DNA of 64,000 nucleotides from RGEC01 sp964626685 (GCA_964626685.1 CAZVJY010000007.1:79840-143839); one strand, 5' to 3'; shown: positions 6,701 through 16,066, counted from the first letter of the stretch. Notes: generated by a model from the sequence alone, not told the origin. Made by a program: numbers and translations.

Positions 6701-7276
6701 ATGTGTAAAAAAGCTTTGTTATTGATTTTTACTGTGCTTTCCTTTGGTTGTGCGCAGTCACAATATGTAGATGATGCCCCAGGCCAGTCTTTTGATACAC
6801 AATCGGTAAAAAGGACACCTTTTTTCAAATCTCCGGGCAACGATAACTTTGTCAAGGGTACTGAGTTCATGTTTTCGCTTAGCAATGGTTTTATCTTTGG
6901 TGAAATATCACCGTTTGCCGGTTTTAAAATTGCTAAACCTTTGATGGTGGCAGCCGGAATCAATGGCGCTTTTTACGCTGGAAATGGTCAGGGAAACAGC
7001 GGATTTACTTACGGAGCGCATGGTTTTTTACGTCTAAACCTAGGACAGGTGGCTTTTCTACATGCGGAGATGCGCGGAATAAATGCCTTGTTGCCAGGTA
7101 GCGGTGTTCTTTCCTCAAGTGAACGAAAATGGGTGGCCTCTCCTATTTTAGGACTGGGAATGGCTCAAAGCACCGGGATGGGATCCTGGTTTCTGTTAGG
7201 ATATGCTCCCAATACTGAATACGCTTCAACGCAGCCTTTGGGATCGATAGTTTACAGAATAGGAATAACTTTCTGA
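6701..7276 (+). CDS. Secreted protein of unknown function, Bacteroidota-type
   Basis: I do not recognise the family. From ATG 6701 the protein is 191 residues and begins with a clear signal peptide (MCKKALLLIFTVLSFGCAQS). A Cys follows the hydrophobic core, but the local sequence is not a perfect lipobox. The rest alternates short hydrophobic stretches with glycines ('GFIFGEISPFAGFKIAKPLMVAAGINGAFYAG') and ends 'IVYRIGITF', a terminal aromatic residue as in small outer-membrane beta-barrels. A small outer-membrane barrel is therefore plausible but unproven. A TTG at 6674 would lengthen the signal peptide unreasonably. The stop abuts nuoN (convergent). Confidence 0.6.
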   Translation: MCKKALLLIFTVLSFGCAQSQYVDDAPGQSFDTQSVKRTPFFKSPGNDNFVKGTEFMFSLSNGFIFGEISPFAGFKIAKPLMVAAGINGAFYAGNGQGNSGFTYGAHGFLRLNLGQVAFLHAEMRGINALLPGSGVLSSSERKWVASPILGLGMAQSTGMGSWFLLGYAPNTEYASTQPLGSIVYRIGITF

Positions 7277-8689
7277 TTAGCCGGGAAAAATCTGCAGTGA
7301 AGTAATCACGGAAGGCCAGAAACCCACAAGAAGCGTTATCAGTAAAGAAACCAAAAGAAAAGCAACTTCAAGCATTCCGATGCTGATTTTAACATTCCCA
7401 TTCTCGGATGAGAAAAAAGCATTTTTGAACACCCTGAAATAATATGCAATACTGATAGCAGAGCCAAGCAGTGCAATGATTAACAGCCAGGGATATGACG
7501 AAATGATGCCACTAAACAATCCATATTTGCCCGCAAATCCAGCAGTAAGCGGAATACCTGCCATGGAAAACATTGACACAACCAACACCAGCGATAGCCA
7601 TTTGCTTTGTTTGCCAAATCCGTTAAAATTTTCAAAATCAAAACTTTCTTTCCCTTCAGCGGTCTTGTCTAGCAAATAGAAGATGCAAACGGCACTGCTT
7701 GCGTAGGCAAGCAAATAGACCAGCAAAGCCCAGAAACCATCCACAGGAATAGCCAGAATTGCCATCAGCATATATCCGGCATGAGCCACACTTGAATAAG
7801 CCAATGTTCTTTTTAAGGAACTTTGTCTGATCGCTGAAATGTTTCCGAATATAATTGTAACAGCGGCAGAGATTGCAAGAGTCATCCCCCAAAATCCCTT
7901 CATATCATTGAGCCCGTAATTAAACAAACGGAAGAAAGCGGCAAAAGCGGCAATTTTAACCACTGTGGCCATAAAAACCGTTGTCCTGTTTGGGCTTCCG
8001 TCGTATACATCAGGACTCCAGAAATGAAAAGGGAATGCAGAAACTTTGAAAAGCATACCCGCCATAAGCAAGAGCACACCGGCTGTAATCAAATTACTTT
8101 TAATACCTATGTGACTTAACATAGAGATAGCCCTGTTGATGCTCTCCAGCTCCAAACTGCCGGAACCACCATAAATAAAGGCGCATCCCATAAGGAATAT
8201 AGCCGTGCTGAAAGCACCCATTAAGAAGTATTTAACCGCAGATTCGTTGGATGAAAGATCTGATTTTTTACTTCCGGCCAACACATATAGGGGAATGGAT
8301 AAGACTTCTATTCCCAAGAAGAGCATAATGAGATTGCTGAAAGAGGTCATCAGCATGCCTCCGCAAATACTGAAAAGCATGAGCGCAGGCAAATCTGCAC
8401 CTGTATGATTGTTTCTGGAAAACAAACCAAAAACCATCAGCAGTGCCAATACCAGAACAATAGAGAAAGCTATTGCAGTTGAATCCCAAATAAGCATATT
8501 TGCGGGAACCAATTTGGTTTGCCAATCGGGTATATTCTTTTCGATAACACCTTTCCAGTCTTTGATCAGGAAAACCATTGCCAAGATCAGCAACGGTATA
8601 GTTATGATAAGCGACTTGGTTTCAGCTTTTCTGATGCCGTAATACAACACAAAAATGGCGCCTATGAATAAAATTAAAAGTGATGTCAT
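7277..8689 (-). CDS. nuoN: NADH-quinone oxidoreductase subunit N
   Basis: This is one of three antiporter-like membrane subunits of complex I that couple quinone reduction to proton pumping. The 470 residues contain about 14 hydrophobic segments, with the family's charged positions in 'ESAVKYFLMGAFSTAIFLMG', 'KVSAFPFHFWSPDVYDGSP' and 'SSLKRTLAYSSVAHAGYML'. The start overlaps the nuoM stop (ATGA) and is preceded by an unusually strong Shine-Dalgarno in the end of nuoM. It is the last gene of the nuoIJKLMN cluster. Confidence 0.93.
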   Translation of the reverse strand: MTSLLILFIGAIFVLYYGIRKAETKSLIITIPLLILAMVFLIKDWKGVIEKNIPDWQTKLVPANMLIWDSTAIAFSIVLVLALLMVFGLFSRNNHTGADLPALMLFSICGGMLMTSFSNLIMLFLGIEVLSIPLYVLAGSKKSDLSSNESAVKYFLMGAFSTAIFLMGCAFIYGGSGSLELESINRAISMLSHIGIKSNLITAGVLLLMAGMLFKVSAFPFHFWSPDVYDGSPNRTTVFMATVVKIAAFAAFFRLFNYGLNDMKGFWGMTLAISAAVTIIFGNISAIRQSSLKRTLAYSSVAHAGYMLMAILAIPVDGFWALLVYLLAYASSAVCIFYLLDKTAEGKESFDFENFNGFGKQSKWLSLVLVVSMFSMAGIPLTAGFAGKYGLFSGIISSYPWLLIIALLGSAISIAYYFRVFKNAFFSSENGNVKISIGMLEVAFLLVSLLITLLVGFWPSVITSLQIFPG

Positions 8690-10128
8690 GAGATTACCTC
8701 CTTCGTGTTCTGTATCAAAAGCAGCAGGTTCTTAACCGCAGGTGCACTTATATCCATTAGTTTTTGTGGAAATAAACCAAACAACAAAACAAGAATGACT
8801 ATGCCACTCAGTGCAATCCATTCATGCCATTGAAGCGATGGAAATGAAGTTCCCTTTGCCTCACCGAACATAGAAAACTGATACATTCTAAGCATATATA
8901 CAGCGCAAAGAATAATAGTGATTCCTGCAAGTACACCCCAAATAGGGTGATACCCAAATACAGACTTAAGCAGTAACAATTCTCCGGGAAAACCATTGGT
9001 AAAAGGAACGGCCGTTGCTCCCAATACAATTATCAGAAACAGCACGGCAAATGCTCTTGACTGACCGGCCATACCACCAAGATTATCCAGCAAACGCGTT
9101 TGATTTCTTCTTTCAATAATGTCAACTGCTAGAAACAATCCAACCGCATTTACACCATGGCTGAACATTTGAAGTATGCCTCCCTGAATGCCTGTTTCTC
9201 CTGCCACCGCTATGCCAGCCGCAATCAGTCCTACGTGAGATAGTGATGAATAGGCAACAATGCGTTTCATGTCATTTTGCCTGATAGCGATGAGTGCACC
9301 GTATATCACACCAGTAATACCTGCCGCTACAATAAATGGGACAAAGATGGGCAATGCCTCGGGAACCATAGGCATAAACCAGCGAAGCAAACCATATAAA
9401 CCCATCTTGAGCATAATGCCTGAAAGTAGCATGGTACCTGAAGCTGGCGCTTCTGTGTAGGTGGAAGGTTGCCAGCCGTGCAGTGGCATTAGGGGAATTT
9501 TTACGGCAAAAGCCAAAAGCAATCCCAACCCAACCCAAAAAGCTTCTTTGGCACTGAGCTGAACCGCTACAAGGGATTCATACGAGAATGATGAAGCATC
9601 GGGAGTTTTGCTGAACAGATAAATCAGTGAAGCCAGCATGGCTAAACTGCCAATAAATGTATAGATAAAGAAACGGAGAGTTGTTTTGAAACGTTCACCA
9701 TCTCCCCACAAACCTGCTATAAAGTAGATTGGAATCAAGGCAAGTTCCCAGAATATGTAGAACATTAAACCATCTCTTGCGACAAATACGCCATTCAAGG
9801 CACCCTGCATTCCTATGATGAGCGCAAACAGGAGCGGTATATCTTCTTTTTTATTGAATGCTGATAACAGAATCAGTGGGGCAAGAATATTGGTTAGCAA
9901 CAGCAAAATCATGCTAATCCCATCAATTCCTGTATGAAAATGGATCGCAGAAGAAAACCAGACTCTGTTCCACTGCCACTGAACACCAGCTTCCGGATTA
10001 AAATTAAGGAAAAAATACAGCAGTACAAATCCGGTAATCAGTGAACCTGCAAGCGCAATCAACCTTGACCATTTGCCCGCCCAGGCCGACAAAACAGCTG
10101 TAACTATTGGGATTAAAATCAATTCCAC
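8686..10128 (-). CDS. nuoM: NADH-quinone oxidoreductase subunit M
   Basis: The 480-residue antiporter-like complex I subunit carries about 14 membrane helices. Recognisable family stretches are 'HTGIDGISMILLLLTNILAPLILL', 'WELALIPIYFIAGLWG' with the conserved Glu, 'AFAVKIPLMPLHGWQPSTYTEAP' with the lysine in the proton path, and 'NDMKRIVAYSSLSHVG'. It is separated from nuoL by two bases and overlaps nuoN by four. Confidence 0.94.
   Translation of the reverse strand: MELILIPIVTAVLSAWAGKWSRLIALAGSLITGFVLLYFFLNFNPEAGVQWQWNRVWFSSAIHFHTGIDGISMILLLLTNILAPLILLSAFNKKEDIPLLFALIIGMQGALNGVFVARDGLMFYIFWELALIPIYFIAGLWGDGERFKTTLRFFIYTFIGSLAMLASLIYLFSKTPDASSFSYESLVAVQLSAKEAFWVGLGLLLAFAVKIPLMPLHGWQPSTYTEAPASGTMLLSGIMLKMGLYGLLRWFMPMVPEALPIFVPFIVAAGITGVIYGALIAIRQNDMKRIVAYSSLSHVGLIAAGIAVAGETGIQGGILQMFSHGVNAVGLFLAVDIIERRNQTRLLDNLGGMAGQSRAFAVLFLIIVLGATAVPFTNGFPGELLLLKSVFGYHPIWGVLAGITIILCAVYMLRMYQFSMFGEAKGTSFPSLQWHEWIALSGIVILVLLFGLFPQKLMDISAPAVKNLLLLIQNTKEVIS
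8696..8703 (-). promoter_or_regulatory. Strong Shine-Dalgarno before nuoN
   Basis: On the minus strand AAGGAGGT lies six bases before the nuoN ATG, inside the last codons of nuoM. This is an eight-base match to the anti-Shine-Dalgarno, in a phylum where such sites are rare. It supports ATG 8689 as the start. Confidence 0.6.
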
Positions 10129-10130
10129 TG

Positions 10131-12023
10131 TTATCTGAATATATTAAGAACCAACATCAATATAATACCTATGACCATGTAAAGAAGGTAGGATTGAATC
10201 CGCCCATTTTGCAATTTAACAAACAGCCCGGAAATACGGGTGGTGCCTGAAGAAACCCAATCCATGATGGCAGAGAAAATGCCTTTATCGGTTTTTGCAA
10301 ACAAGACACCTGCCTTTTCGACATTTTTCACAAATAAACCATCGTACAATTCATCAACAAAGAACTTACCTGCCGGCCATTTAGCGATGCCTTGAATGGC
10401 ATTGTCCGCTTCTGGTACAGCAGATTTAGCAATGTATTTGTTGCGTGTATAGATCCAGGCAGCAACAAAAGCACTTACTGCGATACCCATTAAAATCCAT
10501 TCTGTTTGGTGTGAAGGATGATGAAGGGTATCCTGAGAAGTTCCTATTACTGGTGAGAGCCAGTTTTTTAACCATTGTGCGTGGTCATGGGTAAACAACT
10601 CCGGAAGATTGAGTAAACCTCCTGCCAAACTAAGCAGAGCCAGCACAATCAACGGAAAAGTAATCAAGACCGGAGATTCATGAAGGTGTTTCTTTTGATC
10701 TTCAGTCCCCCTAAAGCTTCCAAGGAAAGTAACCATAAAAACACGGAACATATATATTCCTGTTATGAGGGCACTGCATACAGCCAAAAACCAAACCACT
10801 GGTTGCTCAGTGAATACCATGGCCAGTATTTCATCTTTGCTGAAAAAGCCACTGAAGAAAGGCATTCCGCTTATGGCCAATGTGCCAATCAAAAAGGTAA
10901 AATAAGTAATGGGCATTGCTGCTTTCAACCCACCCATTTTCCGAATATCCTGCTCCCCTCCCATACCATGAATTACACTGCCTGACCCAAGAAAAAGCAG
11001 GGCTTTGAAAAAAGCATGGGTAACCAGATGAAACATGGCCGCTGAGTAGGCACCAACACCGAGAGCAATAAACATAAGGCCAAGCTGACTGACAGTACTG
11101 TAGGCCAGAACTTTTTTGATATCATTTTGCTTAAGTCCAATGAGCGCAGCTAGAATACTGGTAGCAAGTCCTACCCAAAGGATTAGCTGTTGTGCCACAG
11201 GAGCCATTTCAAACAAAATATTGCATCTAACGACTAAATAAACCCCGGCGGTAACCATGGTGGCTGCATGTATGAGGGCAGAAACCGGCGTAGGACCTGC
11301 CATTGCATCAGGAAGCCAGGTGTACAGCGGTATTTGGGCACTTTTGCCCATAGCTCCTACAAAAAATGATATACAAATGGCTGTTACCAACCCGGTAGAT
11401 AGTGCCCCGGATTGAGCTGCCGCAAAAACATCAACATAATTAAGAGATTTACAATTTGCGATTACCAGGAACAGCCCAACCAAGAGACCAAGATCTCCTA
11501 TTCTATTCATAATAAATGCCTTGCGGGCAGCCTTTCCGTATTCAGCGTTGCGATACCAGAATCCAATTAATAAATAGGAGCAAAGCCCTACCCCTTCCCA
11601 TCCAAAAAACAACATCAGGAAGTTGCTGCCCATAACAAGAATGAGCATGTTAAAAACGAACAGATTCAGATAAGCAAAAAACTTGTAGAATCCTGCATCT
11701 CCATGCATGTAGGAAATGGAGTAAATGTGAATGAGAAAACCAATACCGGTTATCACAAGCATCATTATCGAGGTTAATCGATCTGCCTGAATGGCAAAAT
11801 CTACAAACAGGTCTCCTACAGATAAAAATGTAAATGCGGAAGATTCAAACGCAGTTTGTCCAGCCCCTAGACTCATGAATATTTGTAGGGAGAAAACAAA
11901 TGATACAAGGATGCTTAAGGAAGAGATCCAGCCTGTTATTTTTTCTGAAAGGTACTTGCCGACTAAACCGGAAAACAAAAACCCGAAAAAGGGTGATAGC
12001 AGGATTAAAAACAGGGTATTCAT
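10131..12023 (-). CDS. nuoL: NADH-quinone oxidoreductase subunit L
   Basis: The largest antiporter-like subunit of complex I has 630 residues, the usual length. The N-terminal part carries 'FFGWEGVGLCSYLLIGFW' and 'AFIMNRIGDLGLLVG'. The core proton-path stretch 'AQIPLYTWLPDAMAGPTPVSALIHAATMV' includes the conserved Lys/His region. The C-terminal extension contains the lateral amphipathic helix that braces subunits M and N. nuoK ends one base into its start codon region, so the cluster is tightly packed. Confidence 0.95.
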   Translation of the reverse strand: MNTLFLILLSPFFGFLFSGLVGKYLSEKITGWISSLSILVSFVFSLQIFMSLGAGQTAFESSAFTFLSVGDLFVDFAIQADRLTSIMMLVITGIGFLIHIYSISYMHGDAGFYKFFAYLNLFVFNMLILVMGSNFLMLFFGWEGVGLCSYLLIGFWYRNAEYGKAARKAFIMNRIGDLGLLVGLFLVIANCKSLNYVDVFAAAQSGALSTGLVTAICISFFVGAMGKSAQIPLYTWLPDAMAGPTPVSALIHAATMVTAGVYLVVRCNILFEMAPVAQQLILWVGLATSILAALIGLKQNDIKKVLAYSTVSQLGLMFIALGVGAYSAAMFHLVTHAFFKALLFLGSGSVIHGMGGEQDIRKMGGLKAAMPITYFTFLIGTLAISGMPFFSGFFSKDEILAMVFTEQPVVWFLAVCSALITGIYMFRVFMVTFLGSFRGTEDQKKHLHESPVLITFPLIVLALLSLAGGLLNLPELFTHDHAQWLKNWLSPVIGTSQDTLHHPSHQTEWILMGIAVSAFVAAWIYTRNKYIAKSAVPEADNAIQGIAKWPAGKFFVDELYDGLFVKNVEKAGVLFAKTDKGIFSAIMDWVSSGTTRISGLFVKLQNGRIQSYLLYMVIGIILMLVLNIFR

Positions 12024-12349
12024 TATCCTTTCAATTTGTCAAACAGCCCTACATCCGTGCTTCTGGTATTGCGATATATCATGACAATGATAGCCAGACC
12101 AACCGCGGCTTCAGCAGCTGCTACCACCATGATAAAAAAAACAAACAATTGCCCTGCTGCATCTCCCATGTAGGAAGAAAATGCCACAAAAAGCAGGTTA
12201 ACCGCATTCAGCATCAATTCAATACACATGAGTAGCACAATGGCATTTCTTCTTGTAAGTACACCAAACAGTCCTATACAAAAAAGCACACTACTCAAAT
12301 AGATATAGTGACTGATGTCTAGTGTGTTAAAAATCGAATCGGGGTTCAT
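12023..12349 (-). CDS. nuoK: NADH-quinone oxidoreductase subunit K
   Basis: This small complex I membrane subunit has 108 residues and three transmembrane helices. Conserved acidic residues lie in the second and third helices: 'LLMCIELMLNAVNLLFVAF' and 'FFIMVVAAAEAAVGLAIIVMIYRN'. It shares one base with nuoL and is six bases from nuoJ. Confidence 0.95.
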   Translation of the reverse strand: MNPDSIFNTLDISHYIYLSSVLFCIGLFGVLTRRNAIVLLMCIELMLNAVNLLFVAFSSYMGDAAGQLFVFFIMVVAAAEAAVGLAIIVMIYRNTRSTDVGLFDKLKG

Positions 12350-12354
12350 TTGTA

Positions 12355-12891
12355 TTATGATTCTGAATTACTGTTTTCATTAAATGTCTGTCTCTTACCA
12401 AGCAGCACGGCTCCAACCATAGCAGCCAGAAACAGAATTCCGGACAATTCAAAAGGTACTAAATAGTCTGTAAACAGCACTTTTCCCAGGTTTTTAACCA
12501 ATCCTATATTGTCAGCAGGATTGCGCATGATTTGCTCTGATGAGCGATGCAGTGCTGCAGCAAGCGTAACCAGCAATAATCCTGCAGATATGGCAGCACC
12601 TACGTACCAACCCACCTTCACAACAGGCTCATTTTCTTTGTTGAGATTGAGTAGCATGAGCACGAATAGAAAGAGCACCATGATGGCACCTGCATACACT
12701 ATAAGGTTTACTACCGCCAGAAATTGGGCATTAAGCAATACATAATGCGCTGAAATACTAAAAAATGTTAGTATGAGCGCCAGTACGCTGTATATCGGAT
12801 TATTATTGGTGACAACATACAGCGCACACAGAATGGTAATGAAGGACAAAATGAGAAATGCAGGAGGCAATCCTAATAATGATAATAGCAT
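12355..12891 (-). CDS. nuoJ: NADH-quinone oxidoreductase subunit J
   Basis: The complex I membrane subunit has five predicted helices. I chose ATG 12891 ('MLLSLLGLPPAFLIL') because an upstream in-frame ATG at 12933 lies inside nuoI and adds 14 polar residues. The protein is 178 residues. 'VNLIVYAGAIMVLFLFVLMLLN' is the hallmark third helix containing the pi-bulge region. It follows nuoI by one base. Confidence 0.92.
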   Translation of the reverse strand: MLLSLLGLPPAFLILSFITILCALYVVTNNNPIYSVLALILTFFSISAHYVLLNAQFLAVVNLIVYAGAIMVLFLFVLMLLNLNKENEPVVKVGWYVGAAISAGLLLVTLAAALHRSSEQIMRNPADNIGLVKNLGKVLFTDYLVPFELSGILFLAAMVGAVLLGKRQTFNENSNSES

Positions 12892-12892
12892 A

Positions 12893-13432
12893 TTATTTGT
12901 TTTGATAGGTCCAGACCTGCCTCTTTGAAACATCTACCCTTTCATCCACGGGCTCAACCAGTTTGTCTTTTCCGTAAATGAAACTGCCTCTGTTGTATTC
13001 GGCATCCACTATTCTGTCTGTAAGGAATATGGCTTCTTTGGGACAAGCCTCTTCACAAAGTCCGCAGAATATGCAACGGAGCATATTTATTTCGTATGTA
13101 GCAGCGTATTTTTCTTCTCTGTAGAGATGTGATTCATCCGGTTTGGCTTCAGCAGCAATCATGGTAATTGCTTCTGCAGGACAGGATACAGCGCAGAGAC
13201 CGCATGCTGTGCATCGTTCGCGGCCTTCTTCATCCCGCTTCAATACGTGCTGTCCTCGGTAAACAGGTGCCACAGGTCTTTTTACATCAGGATAGCTTAC
13301 AGTGGCTTTCTTTTTAAAGAAATGGCTGAAAGTAATCCACATACCATTCAGTATGGCAGGGAGATAAATCCTTTCCATAAAGGTCATATTTTTGTTTACG
13401 ACCTTCTTACTTCTCTTGGTTAACGGTTCCAT
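12893..13432 (-). CDS. nuoI: NADH-quinone oxidoreductase subunit I (2x[4Fe-4S])
   Basis: This peripheral-arm subunit carries clusters N6a and N6b, which pass electrons toward the quinone site. Two ferredoxin motifs are clear in the 179 residues: 'CTACGLCAVSCPAEA' and 'CIFCGLCEEACPKEA'. It is the first nuo gene of this cluster. Upstream, 33 bases away on the same strand, is an OmpA-domain gene rather than nuoH, so the subunits A-H needed for complex I must be encoded elsewhere. Confidence 0.95.
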   Translation of the reverse strand: MEPLTKRSKKVVNKNMTFMERIYLPAILNGMWITFSHFFKKKATVSYPDVKRPVAPVYRGQHVLKRDEEGRERCTACGLCAVSCPAEAITMIAAEAKPDESHLYREEKYAATYEINMLRCIFCGLCEEACPKEAIFLTDRIVDAEYNRGSFIYGKDKLVEPVDERVDVSKRQVWTYQNK

Positions 13433-13465
13433 ACTACAAATCCAAACAACACCAATTAAACCACT

Positions 13466-14683
13466 TTAGCGCTTGATATGTTTGGCCTTAATTTTATATT
13501 TTTTTCTCAGTTCACCTTTGGTTTTTGTTTTGCGAACACTATTCAGGTCGATGTCTTTGATAACGGTTTCACCGTCATTTAACAAAACAAATAACTTACC
13601 ATCCTGAATGCTGCCATAGTTTACATACCATTTACTTCCTTTTTTGGTAGCAGGTATAATGGTAGGCGGCTCATAAGAAACCACATAAATGTCTTTTACC
13701 TTGTAGCTTTTGTCCTTGAATGCAGCTATCTTGCTTTTTCCGGCTACACCGCACAGATTAATCTGACCAGGGCATTTCAGCGGAATGGTAACCTTCATGT
13801 TTTCTTTGGTCTTTGCCATGGTTACACGCACAGATTTGTCCTGCTCGAGGTAATCTTCCCCTTTAGGTTTGTACACACTCAGTTTTGCCTTTTTGTATGT
13901 TTCAAGATCAAGATTTACCGTAAAACTGGCCGGCTTTTTCAAACATGTATCTCCAGCCATTTTAATTTTGTAAATACCGGCCCAGTTAAAGCCATCCCCT
14001 TTCATGGTTCTCAAAGGGGTACCGCTTTCAAATATCTCTTCGAGTTCTGATTTACGATCGATGGTAATACAGCCATTGCTGTTTCTGCACATACGGAAAA
14101 AATCACAACGATTCAACGTTACGGAAACACCCTGACCAATAAACACAGTAGTATCTTTTACGCAGGTGTCTTTGGGTGGTGGTGGTGGCGGAGGTGGTGG
14201 TGGTGCGGGTTTTTCAATAATCGTAATTTCCACACGGCGATTCTTCGCTTTTTTCTCTTCATCTACCTCATTTTTCTCCCTGGGTTTGGAACGTCCGAAA
14301 TAAACGCGTCCAACTACAGATGTATCTATGTCTTTTTCCATCAGCCAGTCATATACCTCATCCACACGACGCTGCGACAACTGAAGATTGTAGTCATCAT
14401 TTCCCGTGCTATCGGTATGACCCGTTAACATCATTTTGTATTCTCTTTTCGATTTTAAATCTTCCAGTAGCTTTTCAAGTTTCACAACTTCGCTTTTCTT
14501 CAGTGCTGATTTGTTGAAATCAAAATAAATCTGAACAGCGGGAGCAATCTCCTTTGGGGGTTTGGGTCTACTGCCTGCAGGTTTTGGTTGCGCAGGTCTT
14601 GGAGTGGTGGTTTGAGACCAAGCCGATGATGAATACATCAGACCAAGAAACAAAACAGCACGAACACAACGGTTTTTTATCAT
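13466..14683 (-). CDS. OmpA-family protein: N-terminal peptidoglycan-binding domain plus proline-rich linker and unknown C-terminal domain
   Basis: A signal peptide spans residues 1-23. A proline-rich stretch (28-48) leads into an OmpA-like peptidoglycan-binding domain at about 52-157 ('IYFDFNKSAL', 'LTGHTDSTGNDDYN', 'LSQRRVDEVYDWL', 'NRRVEI'). The peptidoglycan-contact Asp and Arg of the family are at D91 and about R105. A run of proline (159-170) follows, then about 230 residues I do not recognise, rich in lysine and with several Cys. In most OmpA proteins this domain is C-terminal; here it is N-terminal. The protein is likely periplasmic or outer-membrane-attached. It is 33 bases upstream of nuoI on the same strand, so cotranscription is possible. 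Confidence 0.8.
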   Translation of the reverse strand: MIKNRCVRAVLFLGLMYSSSAWSQTTTPRPAQPKPAGSRPKPPKEIAPAVQIYFDFNKSALKKSEVVKLEKLLEDLKSKREYKMMLTGHTDSTGNDDYNLQLSQRRVDEVYDWLMEKDIDTSVVGRVYFGRSKPREKNEVDEEKKAKNRRVEITIIEKPAPPPPPPPPPPKDTCVKDTTVFIGQGVSVTLNRCDFFRMCRNSNGCITIDRKSELEEIFESGTPLRTMKGDGFNWAGIYKIKMAGDTCLKKPASFTVNLDLETYKKAKLSVYKPKGEDYLEQDKSVRVTMAKTKENMKVTIPLKCPGQINLCGVAGKSKIAAFKDKSYKVKDIYVVSYEPPTIIPATKKGSKWYVNYGSIQDGKLFVLLNDGETVIKDIDLNSVRKTKTKGELRKKYKIKAKHIKR

Positions 14684-14766
14684 GATTTGAGTGCGAAAAT
14701 ATGCCTTTTGCGGGATGTTACAAGTGAATTTCCTTCACAATTATCCCACATTTTATCAATAACGCC

Positions 14767-16014
14767 TCAGGCAATAAACTTTTCCTCATCTTTAATTACA
14801 TATTGAATTGTATCACACGCCTGCAGGATTTCTTCTTTGGTGATGATAAGTGGTGGAGCAAAGCGAATAATATGTTGATGGGTTTGCTTGGCCAGCAATC
14901 CTTTTTTTAGCAGGGCAATGCAAACATCCCACGCTGTTCTGTTATCACCGTAAGGACTAATCTCTATGGCATTTAATAACCCTTTCCCCCTTACGGTTTT
15001 TACAAGTGGACTATCAATCTTGTTCAGCTCGAATCTGAATATTTCTCCCATTGCAGTGGCATTTTCACACAATGCTTCATCCTGCAGTACTTTTATTGAC
15101 GCCATAGCAACGGAACATGCAAGCGGATTTCCTCCAAAAGTGCTGCCATGCTGTCCGGGTTTAAGCGTATTCATCACATCCTCTCTTCCCAAAACTGCAC
15201 TCACAGGATACACCCCTCCACCTAGAGCCTTACCCAACACCAGTAAATCGGGCTTTACACCTTCATGTTCGCAGCATGTCATGGCTCCGGTTCTTCCCAA
15301 GCCTGTTTGTACTTCGTCGGCAATCAGTAACACGTTGTGTCTTGTGCAAATTTCCCTAACACCTTTCATATAACCGCTATCTGGCAGAATTACCCCCGCT
15401 TCACCCTGAATAGGTTCAACCATAAATGCCACAACATCGGGATCTCGGCAGATCGTTTCCAATGCATGTAGATCGTTGTAATCAATAATATCAAAACCGG
15501 GCACAAAAGGTCCGAAGCTTTTTCTACTATTGCTGTCAGTGCTTGAAGAAATGGCAGCAATGCTTCTTCCCCAAAAGTTACCGGCAGCGAATACCACCCT
15601 CGCCTTGTTTTCAGGAACGCCTTTAACCTCGTAGCCCCATTTTCTGGCCAGTTTTACTGCTGACTCTGACGCCTCCACACCTGTATTCATCGGTAATATG
15701 CGATCATATCCAAATGTTTCAGTCATAAATTGGGTATACGGCCCAAGACAGTCATTGTGAAAAGCCCTGCTGGTAAGCGATAATCTGGACGCCTGTTCAC
15801 ACAGGGCCTGCACAATTTTTGGGTGGGCATGCCCCTGATTTACCGCACTGTATGCTGACAAAAAATCCAGATATTTTCGGCCTTCGACATCCCACAGCCA
15901 AGCACCTGAACCTTTTGAAAGAACGACCGGCAACGGATGGTAATTGTGAACGCCATACCGATCTTCCATTTCCACAAAACTTGCGGACAGACCGGTCATT
16001 TTATCATGCTCCAT
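14767..16014 (-). CDS. rocD: Ornithine aminotransferase
   Basis: This class III PLP aminotransferase moves the delta-amino group of ornithine to 2-oxoglutarate, giving glutamate semialdehyde and linking arginine/ornithine to proline and glutamate. The 415 residues contain 'YHPLPVVLSKGSGAWLWDVEGRKYLDFLSAYSAVNQGHAHP', split here only for description, 'LMNTGVEASESAVKLARKWGY' in slightly varied form, 'FMVEPIQGEAGVILP', 'LLIADEVQTGLGRTG' and the lysine-bearing 'LLVLGKALGGGVYPVSAV'. The sequence resembles OAT more than acetylornithine aminotransferase. Start: the first ATG, with an internal ATG six codons later as alternative. Confidence 0.9.
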   Translation of the reverse strand: MEHDKMTGLSASFVEMEDRYGVHNYHPLPVVLSKGSGAWLWDVEGRKYLDFLSAYSAVNQGHAHPKIVQALCEQASRLSLTSRAFHNDCLGPYTQFMTETFGYDRILPMNTGVEASESAVKLARKWGYEVKGVPENKARVVFAAGNFWGRSIAAISSSTDSNSRKSFGPFVPGFDIIDYNDLHALETICRDPDVVAFMVEPIQGEAGVILPDSGYMKGVREICTRHNVLLIADEVQTGLGRTGAMTCCEHEGVKPDLLVLGKALGGGVYPVSAVLGREDVMNTLKPGQHGSTFGGNPLACSVAMASIKVLQDEALCENATAMGEIFRFELNKIDSPLVKTVRGKGLLNAIEISPYGDNRTAWDVCIALLKKGLLAKQTHQHIIRFAPPLIITKEEILQACDTIQYVIKDEEKFIA

Positions 16015-16066
16015 GCTGCAAAATTAGTTTAAATAGGATAGAAATCTTTTGTAAATTGCCCATCTG

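Noticed and set aside
14160..14210. GGT/GGC repeat that could be taken for a microsatellite or CRISPR-like repeat
   Set aside because: On the minus strand it encodes the proline run of the OmpA-family protein. No CRISPR array is present anywhere in the window.
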